Assembly: GCF_014205055.1 (NCBI RefSeq)
Contig: NZ_JACHMS010000001.1
Location: 5,456,001 to 5,520,000, forward strand
Source: Streptomyces luteogriseus
GTDB lineage: Bacteria; Actinomycetota; Actinomycetes; Streptomycetales; Streptomycetaceae
Length of the DNA stretch: 64,000 nt
Direction: 5' to 3'
Part shown: positions 42,167 to 51,356 of the stretch, piece by piece
Position numbering within the stretch: the first letter of the stretch is position 1
How the letters are laid out: every line of letters begins with the position of its first letter
Notes under the pieces: generated by a model
What the model was told of the DNA's origin: nothing
Seen by the model: the letters and a program-made list of their open reading frames with translations, nothing else
Database searches by the model: none
Program-made: the position numbers and the translations under genes

Positions 42167-42562
42167 ATGGAGACCAGCCGGATCAACGATCCTCGTACGC
42201 CGCCGGGTGCGCCGGTGGCCGGTTGCGATGTGGTTACGGTGCCGGCGCGGCAGGGGCTGGAGGCTGTCGACATCCTGCGGCGCGGGCCAGGAGACACGGT
42301 GGGACCGGTACTGCACGACGACGGCGGTGACACCCTGGGCTTCCTGGTGCCGCCGGGGACGGCCGCCGCGTGGGACCTGCCGGGGAGCACCTGCACGGAG
42401 ACCGACGGACGCGGAGCGACCCTGGCGCCCGAGCCTCCCGTGGCGGGCTCGGACTGGCTGCTGCCGCCCGGTGAGGCGGACCTCGCGACCGATCCCGCGG
42501 TGCTGCGCGAGGCCCTGGGAGAGGCCGCCCGGATGATCAAGGCGGCGGACAGCTGCCGCTGA
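42167..42562 (+). CDS. Small PrimPol-N-like or conserved hypothetical protein (131 aa)
   Basis: Start ATG 42167 with GGAGG 6 nt upstream. The body VAGCDVVTVPARQGLEAVDIL, GPVLHDDGGDTLGFLVPPGTA resembles the VVLPCGSVFDVV and GPVAQFRGRMLLFAAPGTA segments of the 33097 protein, so both may be small offshoots of the PrimPol N-terminal fold. No catalytic residues are visible. It is divergent from the HTH-TPR gene with 297 bp between. Confidence 0.65.
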   Translation: METSRINDPRTPPGAPVAGCDVVTVPARQGLEAVDILRRGPGDTVGPVLHDDGGDTLGFLVPPGTAAAWDLPGSTCTETDGRGATLAPEPPVAGSDWLLPPGEADLATDPAVLREALGEAARMIKAADSCR

Positions 42563-42727
42563 GGGGCTCCCGGACTGCTGCCGCTGAGTCGCTCCGGGAC
42601 TTCTGCCGCCGACGGCCCCCGGGGCAGCTGCCGCCGAGGAGCCCCCGGCACTGCTGCCGAGGAGCCCCCGGCACTGCTGCCGAGGAGCCCCCGGCACTGC
42701 TGCCGAGGAGCCCCCGGAACTGCTGCC
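42561..42727 (+). repeat. 23-bp tandem repeat array after the 42167 gene
   Basis: Four nearly perfect 23-bp units (GAGGAGCCCCCGGCACTGCTGCC) run from 42636 to 42727; the last differs by one base. Three diverged units precede them from 42561, beginning at the stop codon of the small gene. The array ends about 70 bp before the 42800 gene. It looks like a local minisatellite. Confidence 0.85.
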
Positions 42728-42799
42728 GCTCCGCCGCCTCAGCATGCCGGGCCGCGGGAGCGTACGCCCTGCTTAACAGCCCACCCCGATAATGACCCC

Positions 42800-43669
42800 A
42801 TGGGAAAGTCCAAGGGCGGCCGGCGCAGACAGGCCGGTGCGGAGGCCGTCGTCGAGAGCGTCGACGGCGGGCTCGCCGAGCTGATCCCCGACCGCGAGCG
42901 GACCCGGGCCTGGACCCTGGTGATCGACGGGGCCCCGCAGTCGCACGTCGACCTGGACGACCCGGCGTACCTGTCCTTCGAGTACCAGCGCCGCCTCGGG
43001 CACGTGATCGACCTCGTCGCCCCGCCCGGCCGGCCCGTGCACGCCGTGCACCTCGGCGGCGGCGCCCTCACCCTCGCCCGCTACGTCGCCGCCACCCGGC
43101 CCCGCTCCACCCAGCAGGTCGTCGAACGGGACGGCACCCTCGTCCAACTGGTCCGCCGCGAGCTGCCGTTGGATCCGAACGCGCGCATACGGGTGCGCTC
43201 CACCGACGCCCGCGAGGGTCTCGCCAAGGTGCCCGACGGCTGGGCCGACCTCGTCATCACCGACGTGTTCAGCGGGGCCCGGACGCCGGCCCACCTGACC
43301 TCGACCGAGTTCCTCGACGACGTGCGCAGGGCCCTCAAGCCCGGCGGGGTCTACGCCGCCAACCTCGCCGACGGACCGCCGCTCGCCCACCTGCGCGGCC
43401 AGATCGCCACCGCCGCCGCCCGTTTCGAGGAGCTCGCGCTGGTGGCGGATCCCGCGGTGCTGCGCGGCAAGCGCTTCGGGAACGCGGTCCTGGTCGCCTC
43501 CGACCACCCGCTGCCCGTCGCCGAGCTGACCCGCCTCGCCGCCTCCGACCCGCATCCCGCCCGGGTCGAGCACGGCAGGACCCTCACGGACTTCACCGGT
43601 GGGGCCGCGCCCGTCACGGACGTCGCCGCGGTGGCGTCGCCCGCACCACCGGCGTCGGTGTTCAGATGA
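42800..43669 (+). CDS. Spermidine-synthase-like SAM-dependent methyltransferase
   Basis: 289 aa. The Rossmann core is VHAVHLGGGALTLARYVAATRP, QVVERDGTLVQLV, RVRSTDAREGL and ADLVITDVFSG, as in spermidine synthase-type proteins. YQRRLGHVIDL fits the substrate gate. Aminopropyl transfer is possible, but many Streptomyces homologues lack polyamine substrates. No SD; GATAAT lies 6 nt before the ATG, so a leaderless message is possible. The start region follows the 23-bp array. Confidence 0.85.
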   Translation: MGKSKGGRRRQAGAEAVVESVDGGLAELIPDRERTRAWTLVIDGAPQSHVDLDDPAYLSFEYQRRLGHVIDLVAPPGRPVHAVHLGGGALTLARYVAATRPRSTQQVVERDGTLVQLVRRELPLDPNARIRVRSTDAREGLAKVPDGWADLVITDVFSGARTPAHLTSTEFLDDVRRALKPGGVYAANLADGPPLAHLRGQIATAAARFEELALVADPAVLRGKRFGNAVLVASDHPLPVAELTRLAASDPHPARVEHGRTLTDFTGGAAPVTDVAAVASPAPPASVFR

Positions 43670-43742
43670 CCCCCGACGGCACCCGGCGGACGCCGGTGCC
43701 CGCCGACGGCCCTCGGCAGGCGCCGATCACCACATACCGCAC

Positions 43743-44273
43743 TCAGTAGGTCCCGATCTCCACCCGCGGCGGCCCGTCGTGCCAGGTGCAGAACACCGAC
43801 ACCCGGTCCGCGCCCGAGGAGAACTCCACGCGGATCCACGACTCCGTCTTCCACACCTGCATCGACCAGCCCGCGCCGGGCGTCGCCGAGACCAGCGAGG
43901 CGGAGACCTTGCCCAGGTCGAAGACCGCCCGGCCGCCGTCGGTGTCGTAGCTCCTGACCCGGCCGGAGGCGGCGGCGGGGGAGGTGCCGGGCGAGGACGA
44001 GGACGGCGTGGGGGAGGGGCTCGGCTTCCCGGACGCGGACGCCGGAGGCGCGCTGCTCGGCTCCCGCCGCTTCGGCGGAAGCGCCCGTTCCGGCTCCGGC
44101 GTGGCCGGCGCCCTCGGCTCCCGGGTGGACGCGTCGGCGGCCTTGATGGGCAGGGCGCGCGGCGGGTCGTAGGCCGTTCCCGCCATCACCGTGTGGACAC
44201 CCCACCACGACAGCGTGACCGCCGCGCCCGTGGCGAGCAGCCAGGCCAGTCCGTGTACGAGTCCTCTGCGCAT
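43743..44273 (-). CDS. Membrane-anchored protein with Pro/Ser linker
   Basis: 176 aa from ATG 44273. An N-terminal helix (LVHGLAWLLATGAAVTLSWWGVHTV) is followed by a Pro/Ser/Ala-rich linker and a compact C-terminal domain ending WIRVEFSSGADRVSVFCTWHDGPPRVEIGTY. It is likely anchored with the C-terminal part outside. It is divergent from the response regulator, which suggests a link to envelope sensing, but this is only context. Confidence 0.75.
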   Translation of the reverse strand: MRRGLVHGLAWLLATGAAVTLSWWGVHTVMAGTAYDPPRALPIKAADASTREPRAPATPEPERALPPKRREPSSAPPASASGKPSPSPTPSSSSPGTSPAAASGRVRSYDTDGGRAVFDLGKVSASLVSATPGAGWSMQVWKTESWIRVEFSSGADRVSVFCTWHDGPPRVEIGTY

Positions 44274-44391
44274 CGCGGGCCATACTGCCTCACGCGTCCC
44301 ACGCGGTGTCCACAATCGGGGTCGTCCGAGGGTCGGTTGGCCCCAGCCGGGGAGTTGTCCACAGGCCCGCACCCGGCTGTTCGAGATGGCG

Positions 44392-44397
44392 TACGGT
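44392..44397 (+). promoter_or_regulatory. -10 element TACGGT of a leaderless response-regulator transcript
   Basis: TACGGT is followed by 7 nt and ATG 44405 with no SD. This spacing puts the transcription start at the A of the start codon. Confidence 0.5.
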
Positions 44398-44404
44398 GCG
44401 GCGC

Positions 44405-45103
44405 ATGGCAAGTGTGCTCGTGGTCGAGGACGACCAGTTCGTACGCTCGGCGCTGATCCGGCACCTGACCGACGCCTCGCACACCGTGCGCAGCGTCGGG
44501 ACGGCGCTGGAGGCGCTGCGCGAGGTCGCCCATTTCCGCTTCGACGTGGTGATCCTGGACCTCGGACTGCCCGATCTCGACGGGTCCGAGGCCCTGAAGA
44601 TGCTGCGCGGGATCACGGACGTGCCGGTGATCGTCGCCACGGCCCGGGACGACGAGACGGAGATCGTACGGCTGTTGAACGCCGGGGCGGACGACTACCT
44701 GACCAAGCCCTTCTCGGTCGAACACCTCTCGGCCCGGATGGCGGCCGTGCTGCGCCGCGCCCGCTCCGGCGCCGCGGAAGGGGGGCCGTCCCCCGTGATC
44801 CGGGTCGGGGGCCTGACCGTCGACCCGCTGCGCCGCCAGGCCGAGCTGGACGGCGCCCGACTCGACCTCACCCGCCGCGAGTTCGACCTGCTCGCCTTCC
44901 TGGCGGGCCGGCCCGGCGTCGTCGTCCCCCGCAAGGAGCTGCTCGCCGAGGTGTGGCAGCAGTCCTACGGCGACGACCAGACCATCGACGTCCATCTGTC
45001 CTGGCTGCGCAGGAAACTGGGCGAGACGGCGGCCAGCCCGCGCTATCTGCACACCCTCCGGGGCGTAGGGGTGAAGCTCGAACCACCGGGGGCGCCGCGA
45101 TGA
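44405..45103 (+). CDS. OmpR/PhoB-family response regulator
   Basis: 232 aa. Receiver domain (1-115) with acidic pocket EDDQ, phospho-Asp in VVILDLGLPDLDG and Lys in YLTKPF. Winged-helix output domain (about 130-228) with LTRREFDLLAFLAGRPG and TIDVHLSWLRRKLGE. It overlaps the kinase start by 4 bp (ATGA), so the pair is coupled. The signal is unknown. It is not one of the named Streptomyces systems I can identify with certainty. Confidence 0.93.
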   Translation: MASVLVVEDDQFVRSALIRHLTDASHTVRSVGTALEALREVAHFRFDVVILDLGLPDLDGSEALKMLRGITDVPVIVATARDDETEIVRLLNAGADDYLTKPFSVEHLSARMAAVLRRARSGAAEGGPSPVIRVGGLTVDPLRRQAELDGARLDLTRREFDLLAFLAGRPGVVVPRKELLAEVWQQSYGDDQTIDVHLSWLRRKLGETAASPRYLHTLRGVGVKLEPPGAPR

Positions 45104-46497
45104 GGTGGGCCCTGGTCAAGGTGTCGCTGGCGGTGACCACCATGGTCGTGCTGGCCTTCGCCGTGCCGCTCGGACTCGTCATCCGCGAGATGGCCCGCGA
45201 CCGCGCCTTCTCCAACGCCGAGCGGGAGGCCGCGGCGGTCGCCCCCGCCCTGTCCATCACCACCGACCGCGACCAGCTGGAGCGGGTCGTCGCCTCGGCC
45301 GGCTCCGACGCGGGGATGGCCGTGCACCTTCCGGAGGGAGACGGCCAGGAGGCCCTCGAACTGGGGCGGCGGCGCGCCGCCGACGAGGAGATCGCGGCCG
45401 TGCGGAAGCTGGGCCGCGCCTCCACCACCGGCGTCACCGGCGGCTGGACGCTGCTCCAGCCCGTCGCCCTCAGCACCGGCAAGATCGCGGTCGTCGAGGT
45501 GTACGTGCCGGAGTCCGACGTCACCAACGGCGTGGGGACCGCCTGGGCGGTGCTCGCCGGGGTCGGGGTGGCGCTGATCCTCGGCTCGGTCGCGGTCGCC
45601 GACCGGCTGGGCGTCCGCATGGTCCGGCCCGCGCAGCGCCTGGTCGAGGGGGCTCACGAGCTGGGGGAGGGCCGGCTCGGTGCCCGCGTGCCCGAGGAGG
45701 GCCCGAGCGAACTGCGGCTCGCGGCGACCGCCTTCAACTCGATGGCCGACCAGGTCGTCCAGCTCCTGGCGAACGAGCGGGAGCTCGCGGCCGACCTGTC
45801 CCACCGGCTGCGCACGCCCCTGACCGTGCTGCGGCTCAACACCGCCTCGCTCGGCGAGGGACCCGCCGCCGACCAGACCCGCACCGCGGTCGAGCAGCTG
45901 GAGCGCGAGGTCGACACCATCATCCGTACGGCCCGGGAGGCCAAACCGCAGACGGCCGCGGTCGGTCCCGGCGCCGGGTGCGACGCGGCCGAGGTGGTCC
46001 GGGAGCGGATGGCGTTCTGGTCGGCGCTCGCGGAGGACGAGGGCCGCAAGTGGCGGGTGGCCGGGGCCGACCGGCCGGTGCGCATACCCGTGGCCCGCGC
46101 CGACCTGGCCGCCGCGCTCGACGCGTTGCTGGGGAACGTCTTCCGGCACACGGCGGAGGGCACCGCCTTCGCGGTCGACGTGCACAACGGCGAGGACGCG
46201 GTGATCGTCCTCGTCTCCGACGCGGGCCCCGGCATACCCGACCCCGAGGCCGCGATGGCGCGAGGCCGCGGCTCGGGCAGCGACGGCTCCACCGGGCTCG
46301 GCCTGGACATCGTGCGCCGGCTCGCGGAGTCCACCGGCGGGGACGTACGGCTCGGATCCTCGGTGCTCGGCGGCACCGAGGTGCGGGTCTGGATCCAGCT
46401 GGACGGCCGCGCTCCCGCGAGCGGAGGGCACCGGCAGCCGCGGCGCCGCCGCCCCGGCAGGCTCGCCGCCGCGTACCACCGCTCCCGGTCCCACTGA
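45100..46497 (+). CDS. Sensor histidine kinase
   Basis: 465 aa. Two membrane helices (about 8-29 and 148-168) flank an extracytoplasmic sensor domain of about 118 residues. HAMP (RPAQRLVEGAHELGEGRLGARV), HisKA with the phospho-His in DLSHRLRTPLTVL, and an HATPase domain with N-box NVFRHTAEG, G1 DAGPGIP and G2 STGLGLDIV follow. It phosphorylates the coupled response regulator. The Arg-rich C-terminal tail is unusual. Confidence 0.93.
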   Translation: MRWALVKVSLAVTTMVVLAFAVPLGLVIREMARDRAFSNAEREAAAVAPALSITTDRDQLERVVASAGSDAGMAVHLPEGDGQEALELGRRRAADEEIAAVRKLGRASTTGVTGGWTLLQPVALSTGKIAVVEVYVPESDVTNGVGTAWAVLAGVGVALILGSVAVADRLGVRMVRPAQRLVEGAHELGEGRLGARVPEEGPSELRLAATAFNSMADQVVQLLANERELAADLSHRLRTPLTVLRLNTASLGEGPAADQTRTAVEQLEREVDTIIRTAREAKPQTAAVGPGAGCDAAEVVRERMAFWSALAEDEGRKWRVAGADRPVRIPVARADLAAALDALLGNVFRHTAEGTAFAVDVHNGEDAVIVLVSDAGPGIPDPEAAMARGRGSGSDGSTGLGLDIVRRLAESTGGDVRLGSSVLGGTEVRVWIQLDGRAPASGGHRQPRRRRPGRLAAAYHRSRSH

Positions 46498-46683
46498 GCG
46501 CTCCGCACCGGCGGTCTTCACGGGACGGTCACGTTTCGACAAATGAAGGGGACGGCTCTTGACGCATGACCGGACATGCGGCTGTCATTGCGCCACCGTG
46601 TTCGGTCAAGTTGATTTCTGGTCGATTACGGCTGGATTTCACGCCACACCCTCGTGGCCGAACCCTGCCCTCAGGAGCCGTCC

Positions 46684-47997
46684 ATGCACGACCTCTCTCC
46701 CTCCGGTTTCTCCCTCCCCGCTCCCAGCCGCCGCACCCTGCTGCGAGGAATGGGCGGTGCGGCCCTGCTCGGCGCCGGCATACCCCTGCTGAGCGCCTGC
46801 GGCGGCAGCGGCTCGTCCGCAGACCCGAAGACGGTCAGTCTCGGCTCCAACTCGTCCGACGCCGTGCCGAAGAAGGCCTTCGCGGAGATCTACGCCGCCT
46901 TCACCAAGAAGTCCGGCATCAAGGTCGACGTGAACACCAAGGACCACAACACGTTCCAGGAGCAGATCAACTCCTACCTCCAGGGCACGCCCGACGACGT
47001 GTTCACCTGGTTCGCCGGCTACCGCATGCAGTTCTTCGCCTCGAAGAAGCTGGCCACCCCGATCGACGACGTGTGGCAGAAGATCGGCGGCAACTTCCCG
47101 GAGGCGATGCAGAAGCTCAGCAAGGGCGAGGACGGCAAGTACTACTTCGTGCCGCTGTACACGTACCCGTGGGCGGTGTTCTACCGCAAGAGCGTCTTCG
47201 ACCAGCACGGCTACAAGGTCCCCACCACCTGGGACGACTTCGTCGCCCTGTGCAAGCGGATGCAGAAGGACGGGCTCGTCCCGATCGCCTTCGGCGACAA
47301 GGACGCGTGGCCCGCGATGGGCACCTTCGACCAGATCAACTTCCGCACCAACGGCTACGACTTCCACGTCGAGCTGATGGCCGGCAAGGCCTCCTGGACC
47401 GACCCCAAGGTGCGCAAGGTCTTCGACCACTGGTCGGAGATCCTGCCCTACCACCAGGAGGGGGCGGTGGGCCGCACCTGGCAGGACGCGGCGCAGACGC
47501 TGGTGGCCAAGAAGGCCGGCATGTACCTGCTGGGCACCTTCGTGGGCCAGCAGTTCACCGACAAGGCCGACCTCGACGACCTGGACTTCTTCGCCTTCCC
47601 GGAGATCGACCCGCAGTTCGGGCAGGACACCGTCGAAGCGCCCACCGACGGCTTCATGCTCTCCAAGGCCCCGAAGAACCGCGCCGGCGCCGCCAAGCTC
47701 CTGGAGTACCTGGGCACGCCCGAGGCCGAGCAGATCTACCTCAAGGCCGACTCCAGCGTGGTCGCCGCCTCCACCAAGGCCGACACCTCCTCCTACACCG
47801 CGCTGCAGAAGAAGTCCTTCGAGATGATCTCCGGCGCGAAGAGCCTGACGCAGTTCATGGACCGCGACTCCCGCCCGGACTTCACGTCGACGGTGATGCA
47901 GCCCGCCCTGCAGAACTTCGTCCGCAACCCGAAGAACGTCGACAGCATCCTCTCGTCGATCGAACGCCAGAAGAAGACGATCTTCGCCTCCTCCTGA
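46684..47997 (+). CDS. Sugar ABC transporter substrate-binding lipoprotein (alpha-galactoside type)
   Basis: 437 aa from ATG 46684 (CAGGAG upstream). Tat signal SRRTLLRGMGG and lipobox LLSAC. The SBP_bac_1 fold shows QEQINSYLQGTPDDVFTWFAGYR, YTYPWAVFYRKSVF and TWDDFVALCKRM. It is first in an operon with two permeases and a GH36 alpha-galactosidase, so raffinose, melibiose or similar oligosaccharides are likely ligands. GCATG-N6-CATGC (46564-46579) lies about 105 bp upstream as a possible operator. Confidence 0.9.
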   Translation: MHDLSPSGFSLPAPSRRTLLRGMGGAALLGAGIPLLSACGGSGSSADPKTVSLGSNSSDAVPKKAFAEIYAAFTKKSGIKVDVNTKDHNTFQEQINSYLQGTPDDVFTWFAGYRMQFFASKKLATPIDDVWQKIGGNFPEAMQKLSKGEDGKYYFVPLYTYPWAVFYRKSVFDQHGYKVPTTWDDFVALCKRMQKDGLVPIAFGDKDAWPAMGTFDQINFRTNGYDFHVELMAGKASWTDPKVRKVFDHWSEILPYHQEGAVGRTWQDAAQTLVAKKAGMYLLGTFVGQQFTDKADLDDLDFFAFPEIDPQFGQDTVEAPTDGFMLSKAPKNRAGAAKLLEYLGTPEAEQIYLKADSSVVAASTKADTSSYTALQKKSFEMISGAKSLTQFMDRDSRPDFTSTVMQPALQNFVRNPKNVDSILSSIERQKKTIFASS

Positions 47998-48028
47998 CCA
48001 ACGGAGACCCGACGACTCGGATCACGAC

Positions 48029-49012
48029 ATGACCGCCACCCCCGCGAAGGCTCCGGAGCCGGCCACCTCGCCGGCCCCGGGGCCCGCCCCCACGTCCCCG
48101 ACCGCCAAGGCGCCCCACGGCCACCGGCGGCTGCTCACCCGCCGCGACCGCGTCACGCTCGGCCTGATGGCGGGCGTGCCCACGATCCTGCACGTCGCCC
48201 TGGTGTGGCTGACGGCGCTGGCCTCGATCGCGCTGGCCTTCACCACCTGGGACGGCATCGGCTTCGACTCCATCACGTGGGTCGGACTTCAGAACTTCCG
48301 TGAACTGTTCACCAGCAACCCGCAGTTCTGGCCCGCCGTCGAGCACAACGTCATCTGGTTCGTGGTGCTCATCCTGCTGCCCACGCCCTTCGGCCTGTTC
48401 CTGGCCGTGCAGCTGGACAAGAAGATCCGCTTCAGCCGCGTCTACCAGACCGCGTTCTTCCTGCCGGTCGTGATGTCGCTGGCGGTCATCGGGTTCGTCT
48501 GGCAGCTGATCTACAACCCGGACACGGGCCTGATCAACAGCCTGATCGGCGCCAACAAGCCCGGTCACTACATCGACTGGATCGGCGACCCGGACCTCAA
48601 CCTCTGGGCGATCCTCATCGCCGCGTCCTGGCGGCACGCCGGCTACATGATGATCCTCTACCTGGCCGGCCTGAAGAGCGTCGACCCCGCCCTGCGCGAG
48701 GCGTCCGCCCTGGACGGCGCCAGTGAGTGGCAGACGTTCAAGAACGTCGTCTTCCCGACCCTGCGCCCCACCAACACCGTGGTCCTGGTCGTCACCATCA
48801 TCGAGGCGTTGCGCGCCTTCGACCTGGTCTTCGTCTTCAACAAGGGCGCCCAGGGCACCGAACTGCTGTCGATCCTGGTGACCAACAACATCATCGGCGA
48901 GTCCAGCCGCATCGGCTACGGCTCCGCGATCGCCGTCGTCCTGCTGGTGATCTCGCTCGCGGTGATCATCCCGTACCTGATCGCCACCTTCCGGAAGGAG
49001 CGGCGCGCATGA
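48029..49012 (+). CDS. Sugar ABC transporter permease (MalF type)
   Basis: 327 aa with six helices after a Pro-rich cytosolic start. The EAA loop reads EASALDGASEWQTFKNVVFPTLRP. It pairs with the next permease, which it overlaps by 4 bp. No ATPase gene is in the operon, so a shared MsiK-type ATPase is expected. Confidence 0.92.
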   Translation: MTATPAKAPEPATSPAPGPAPTSPTAKAPHGHRRLLTRRDRVTLGLMAGVPTILHVALVWLTALASIALAFTTWDGIGFDSITWVGLQNFRELFTSNPQFWPAVEHNVIWFVVLILLPTPFGLFLAVQLDKKIRFSRVYQTAFFLPVVMSLAVIGFVWQLIYNPDTGLINSLIGANKPGHYIDWIGDPDLNLWAILIAASWRHAGYMMILYLAGLKSVDPALREASALDGASEWQTFKNVVFPTLRPTNTVVLVVTIIEALRAFDLVFVFNKGAQGTELLSILVTNNIIGESSRIGYGSAIAVVLLVISLAVIIPYLIATFRKERRA

Positions 49013-49950
49013 GCTCCCACCCGTCGCCCACCACCACCCTGAACGTGGCGCTTCGCGCCGCCCCTTTGAACTCTGGCGCCCCGCGCAAGCAGCGCACCCC
49101 GATCCGCCCCGCCCGGATCCTGCTGCACACCTTCCTCGTCGTCACGGCGCTGGCCTGGCTCGCGCCGCTGCTGTGGGCGATGCTCGCGGCGATGCGCCCG
49201 TACGCCGAGACGAGCGCCAAGGGTTACGTCTCCTGGCCCGACAAGCTGAGCTTCGACAACTTCATCAACGCGTTCCAGCAGTCGGACATGCTGCACTACT
49301 TCGGCACCACGCTGCTGATCGCCGTCCCGGCCGTGCTGCTGACGCTGCTGCTGTCGTCGATGGTCGCCTTCTACGTCAGCCGCTTCGACTTCCGGGTCAA
49401 CCTGTTCCTGCTGCTGGTGTTCACCGCCGGCAACCTGCTGCCCCAGCAGGTCATCATCACCCCGCTGTACCGCCTGTACCTGCTGATCGACCTGCCCGGC
49501 ATCACCATGAGCGGCAAGCTCTACGACTCCGCGCTCGGCCTGGTGCTCATCCACGTGGCGTTCCAGTCCGGGTTCTGCGCCTTCGTGCTGAGCAACTACA
49601 TGCGCTCCCTGCCGCACGAACTCACCGAGGCCGCCCTGGTCGACGGCGCCTCCGTCTGGCGCCTGTACTGGCAGATCGTGCTGCCCCTGTGCAAGCCCGC
49701 GATGGCCGCCCTGGCCACGTTGCTGTCCATCTGGATCTACAACGACTTCTTCTGGGCCATCGTCCTCATCTCCACCGGCGAGAACATGCCCATCACCTCG
49801 GCCCTGAACAACCTCTCCGGCCAGTACTTCACCGACCCCAACCTGGTCGCCGCCGGCGCCCTGCTCACCGCCGTCCCCACCCTGATCGTCTACTTCGCGC
49901 TCCAGCGCCAGTTCGTCAGCGGCCTCACCCTGGGCGCCAACAAGGGCTGA
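49009..49950 (+). CDS. Sugar ABC transporter permease (MalG type)
   Basis: 313 aa; six helices. The EAA loop reads EAALVDGASVWRLYWQIVLPLCKP. ATG overlaps the upstream stop (ATGA). Completes the channel of the alpha-galactoside importer. Confidence 0.92.
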   Translation: MSSHPSPTTTLNVALRAAPLNSGAPRKQRTPIRPARILLHTFLVVTALAWLAPLLWAMLAAMRPYAETSAKGYVSWPDKLSFDNFINAFQQSDMLHYFGTTLLIAVPAVLLTLLLSSMVAFYVSRFDFRVNLFLLLVFTAGNLLPQQVIITPLYRLYLLIDLPGITMSGKLYDSALGLVLIHVAFQSGFCAFVLSNYMRSLPHELTEAALVDGASVWRLYWQIVLPLCKPAMAALATLLSIWIYNDFFWAIVLISTGENMPITSALNNLSGQYFTDPNLVAAGALLTAVPTLIVYFALQRQFVSGLTLGANKG

Positions 49951-49977
49951 CGGCCCACTCCCCGAAAGAGAACCTCC

Positions 49978-51294
49978 GTGCACCAGCCCTTCACCCCGGT
50001 CGCCTCCGTGCCGGTCGACCCCCGCAAGGCACGCGTCCACGAGGAGGGCTGGCAGTCCTGGAGCCCCAGCGGCGCCTACGCCCTCGGCGCGACGCCCCAT
50101 CGCCCGACGAACGCCAACTGGGCGACCGTCTGCTACCGGCCCGGCGTCACCGTCCCCGAGGGCACCTTCCAGGGCGAGGGTCTGCTCGCCCTGGACCCCG
50201 GCGACGGCTCGCCGGTCCGGCTCTGGGCGGCGGCCGAGCCGACGCGTGAGGTGCCGTCGATCCGGCTGGTCACCGGGGACGGAAGGGTCGCCGAGATCAG
50301 CGCCGACGGGCCGGTGAAGGAGTGGACCGGCCCGGACATCCAGTCGGTCCTGGGCGACTGGGCCACCGGCCTCGGCCTCGACACGCCCCGCCCGGCACCG
50401 ACCGTCTGGTGCTCCTGGTACGAGTACTTCACGGCCGTCACCGAGGACGACATCCACGAGAACCTCCGCGCGATGGACACCCTCGACCTGCCCGTCGACG
50501 TCGTCCAGATCGACGACGGCTACCAGCGCGCCCTCGGCGACTGGCTCACCCTCTCCGGCCGCTTCCGCTCCCGCGCCGGCATCGCCGAGAAGATCCGCTC
50601 CCGCGGCCGCCGCGCCGGCATCTGGACGGCCCCGTTCCTCGTCGACCCGGCGAGCGACCTGGCCGCAGCGCACCCCGACTGGCTGGTCCGCGACACCACC
50701 GGCGGCTTCGCGCACGCCGGCCGCAACTGGGGCCACGACCTGCGCGTCCTGGACACCACTCACCCGGACGCGGCGGCGTACCTGACCGAGGTCTTCACGA
50801 CGCTGCGCGCGGAGGGCTACGACTACTTCAAGACCGACTTCCTCTACGCGGGCGCCCTGGACGGCGTACGCCACGCGGACACCGACGCCCTCACGGCCTA
50901 CCGGGCCGGCATCGCCCTGATCCGCGATGCCATCGGCGAGGACGCCTACCTCCTGGGCTGCGGCGCGCCCCTCCTGGCCTCCATCGGCCTGTTCGACGCG
51001 ATGCGCGTCAGCCCCGACACGGCACCCCACCGCCGCCCGGAGGCCGATGACCACAGCCAACCCGGCCAGGACCCGGCCGAGTTCACCGGAGCGGCCCGCC
51101 AGTGGCAGCACCACCGCCTCTGGACCAACGACCCGGACTGCCTGATGGCCCGCCCGGCGGTCGAGACCCGCGAACGGTGGGCGGCGCACGTGGAGTCCAC
51201 CGGGGGCCTGATGGCCTCCAGCGACCGTCTGCTGTCCCTGGACCAGTGGGGCGTGGAGACGACCCGCCGGCTCCTGTCGGGCAGCCACCGCTGA
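49978..51294 (+). CDS. GH36-type alpha-galactosidase
   Basis: 438 aa from GTG 49978 (AAAGAGAA upstream). Clan GH-D motifs: WCSWYEYFTAVTEDD, VVQIDDGYQ, nucleophile Asp in YFKTDFLYAG and acid/base Asp in MRVSPDTAPH. No signal peptide is present, so it cleaves alpha-galactosides after import, in line with its position 27 bp behind the permeases. It is shorter than typical GH36 enzymes (about 700 aa) because the N-terminal beta-sandwich is reduced. Confidence 0.88.
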   Translation: MHQPFTPVASVPVDPRKARVHEEGWQSWSPSGAYALGATPHRPTNANWATVCYRPGVTVPEGTFQGEGLLALDPGDGSPVRLWAAAEPTREVPSIRLVTGDGRVAEISADGPVKEWTGPDIQSVLGDWATGLGLDTPRPAPTVWCSWYEYFTAVTEDDIHENLRAMDTLDLPVDVVQIDDGYQRALGDWLTLSGRFRSRAGIAEKIRSRGRRAGIWTAPFLVDPASDLAAAHPDWLVRDTTGGFAHAGRNWGHDLRVLDTTHPDAAAYLTEVFTTLRAEGYDYFKTDFLYAGALDGVRHADTDALTAYRAGIALIRDAIGEDAYLLGCGAPLLASIGLFDAMRVSPDTAPHRRPEADDHSQPGQDPAEFTGAARQWQHHRLWTNDPDCLMARPAVETRERWAAHVESTGGLMASSDRLLSLDQWGVETTRRLLSGSHR

Positions 51295-51303
51295 GAGACG
51301 GCC

Positions 51304-51337
51304 GGGGCGCGGCACTCCCCTAATGGTGCCGCGCCCC
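51304..51337. terminator. Bidirectional terminator between GH36 and bglC
   Basis: A perfect 12-bp stem GGGGCGCGGCAC / GTGCCGCGCCCC with a 10-nt loop lies between the convergent stops at 51294 and 51357. Confidence 0.85.
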
Positions 51338-51356
51338 GCCCCCGTTCCCCCGTCGG

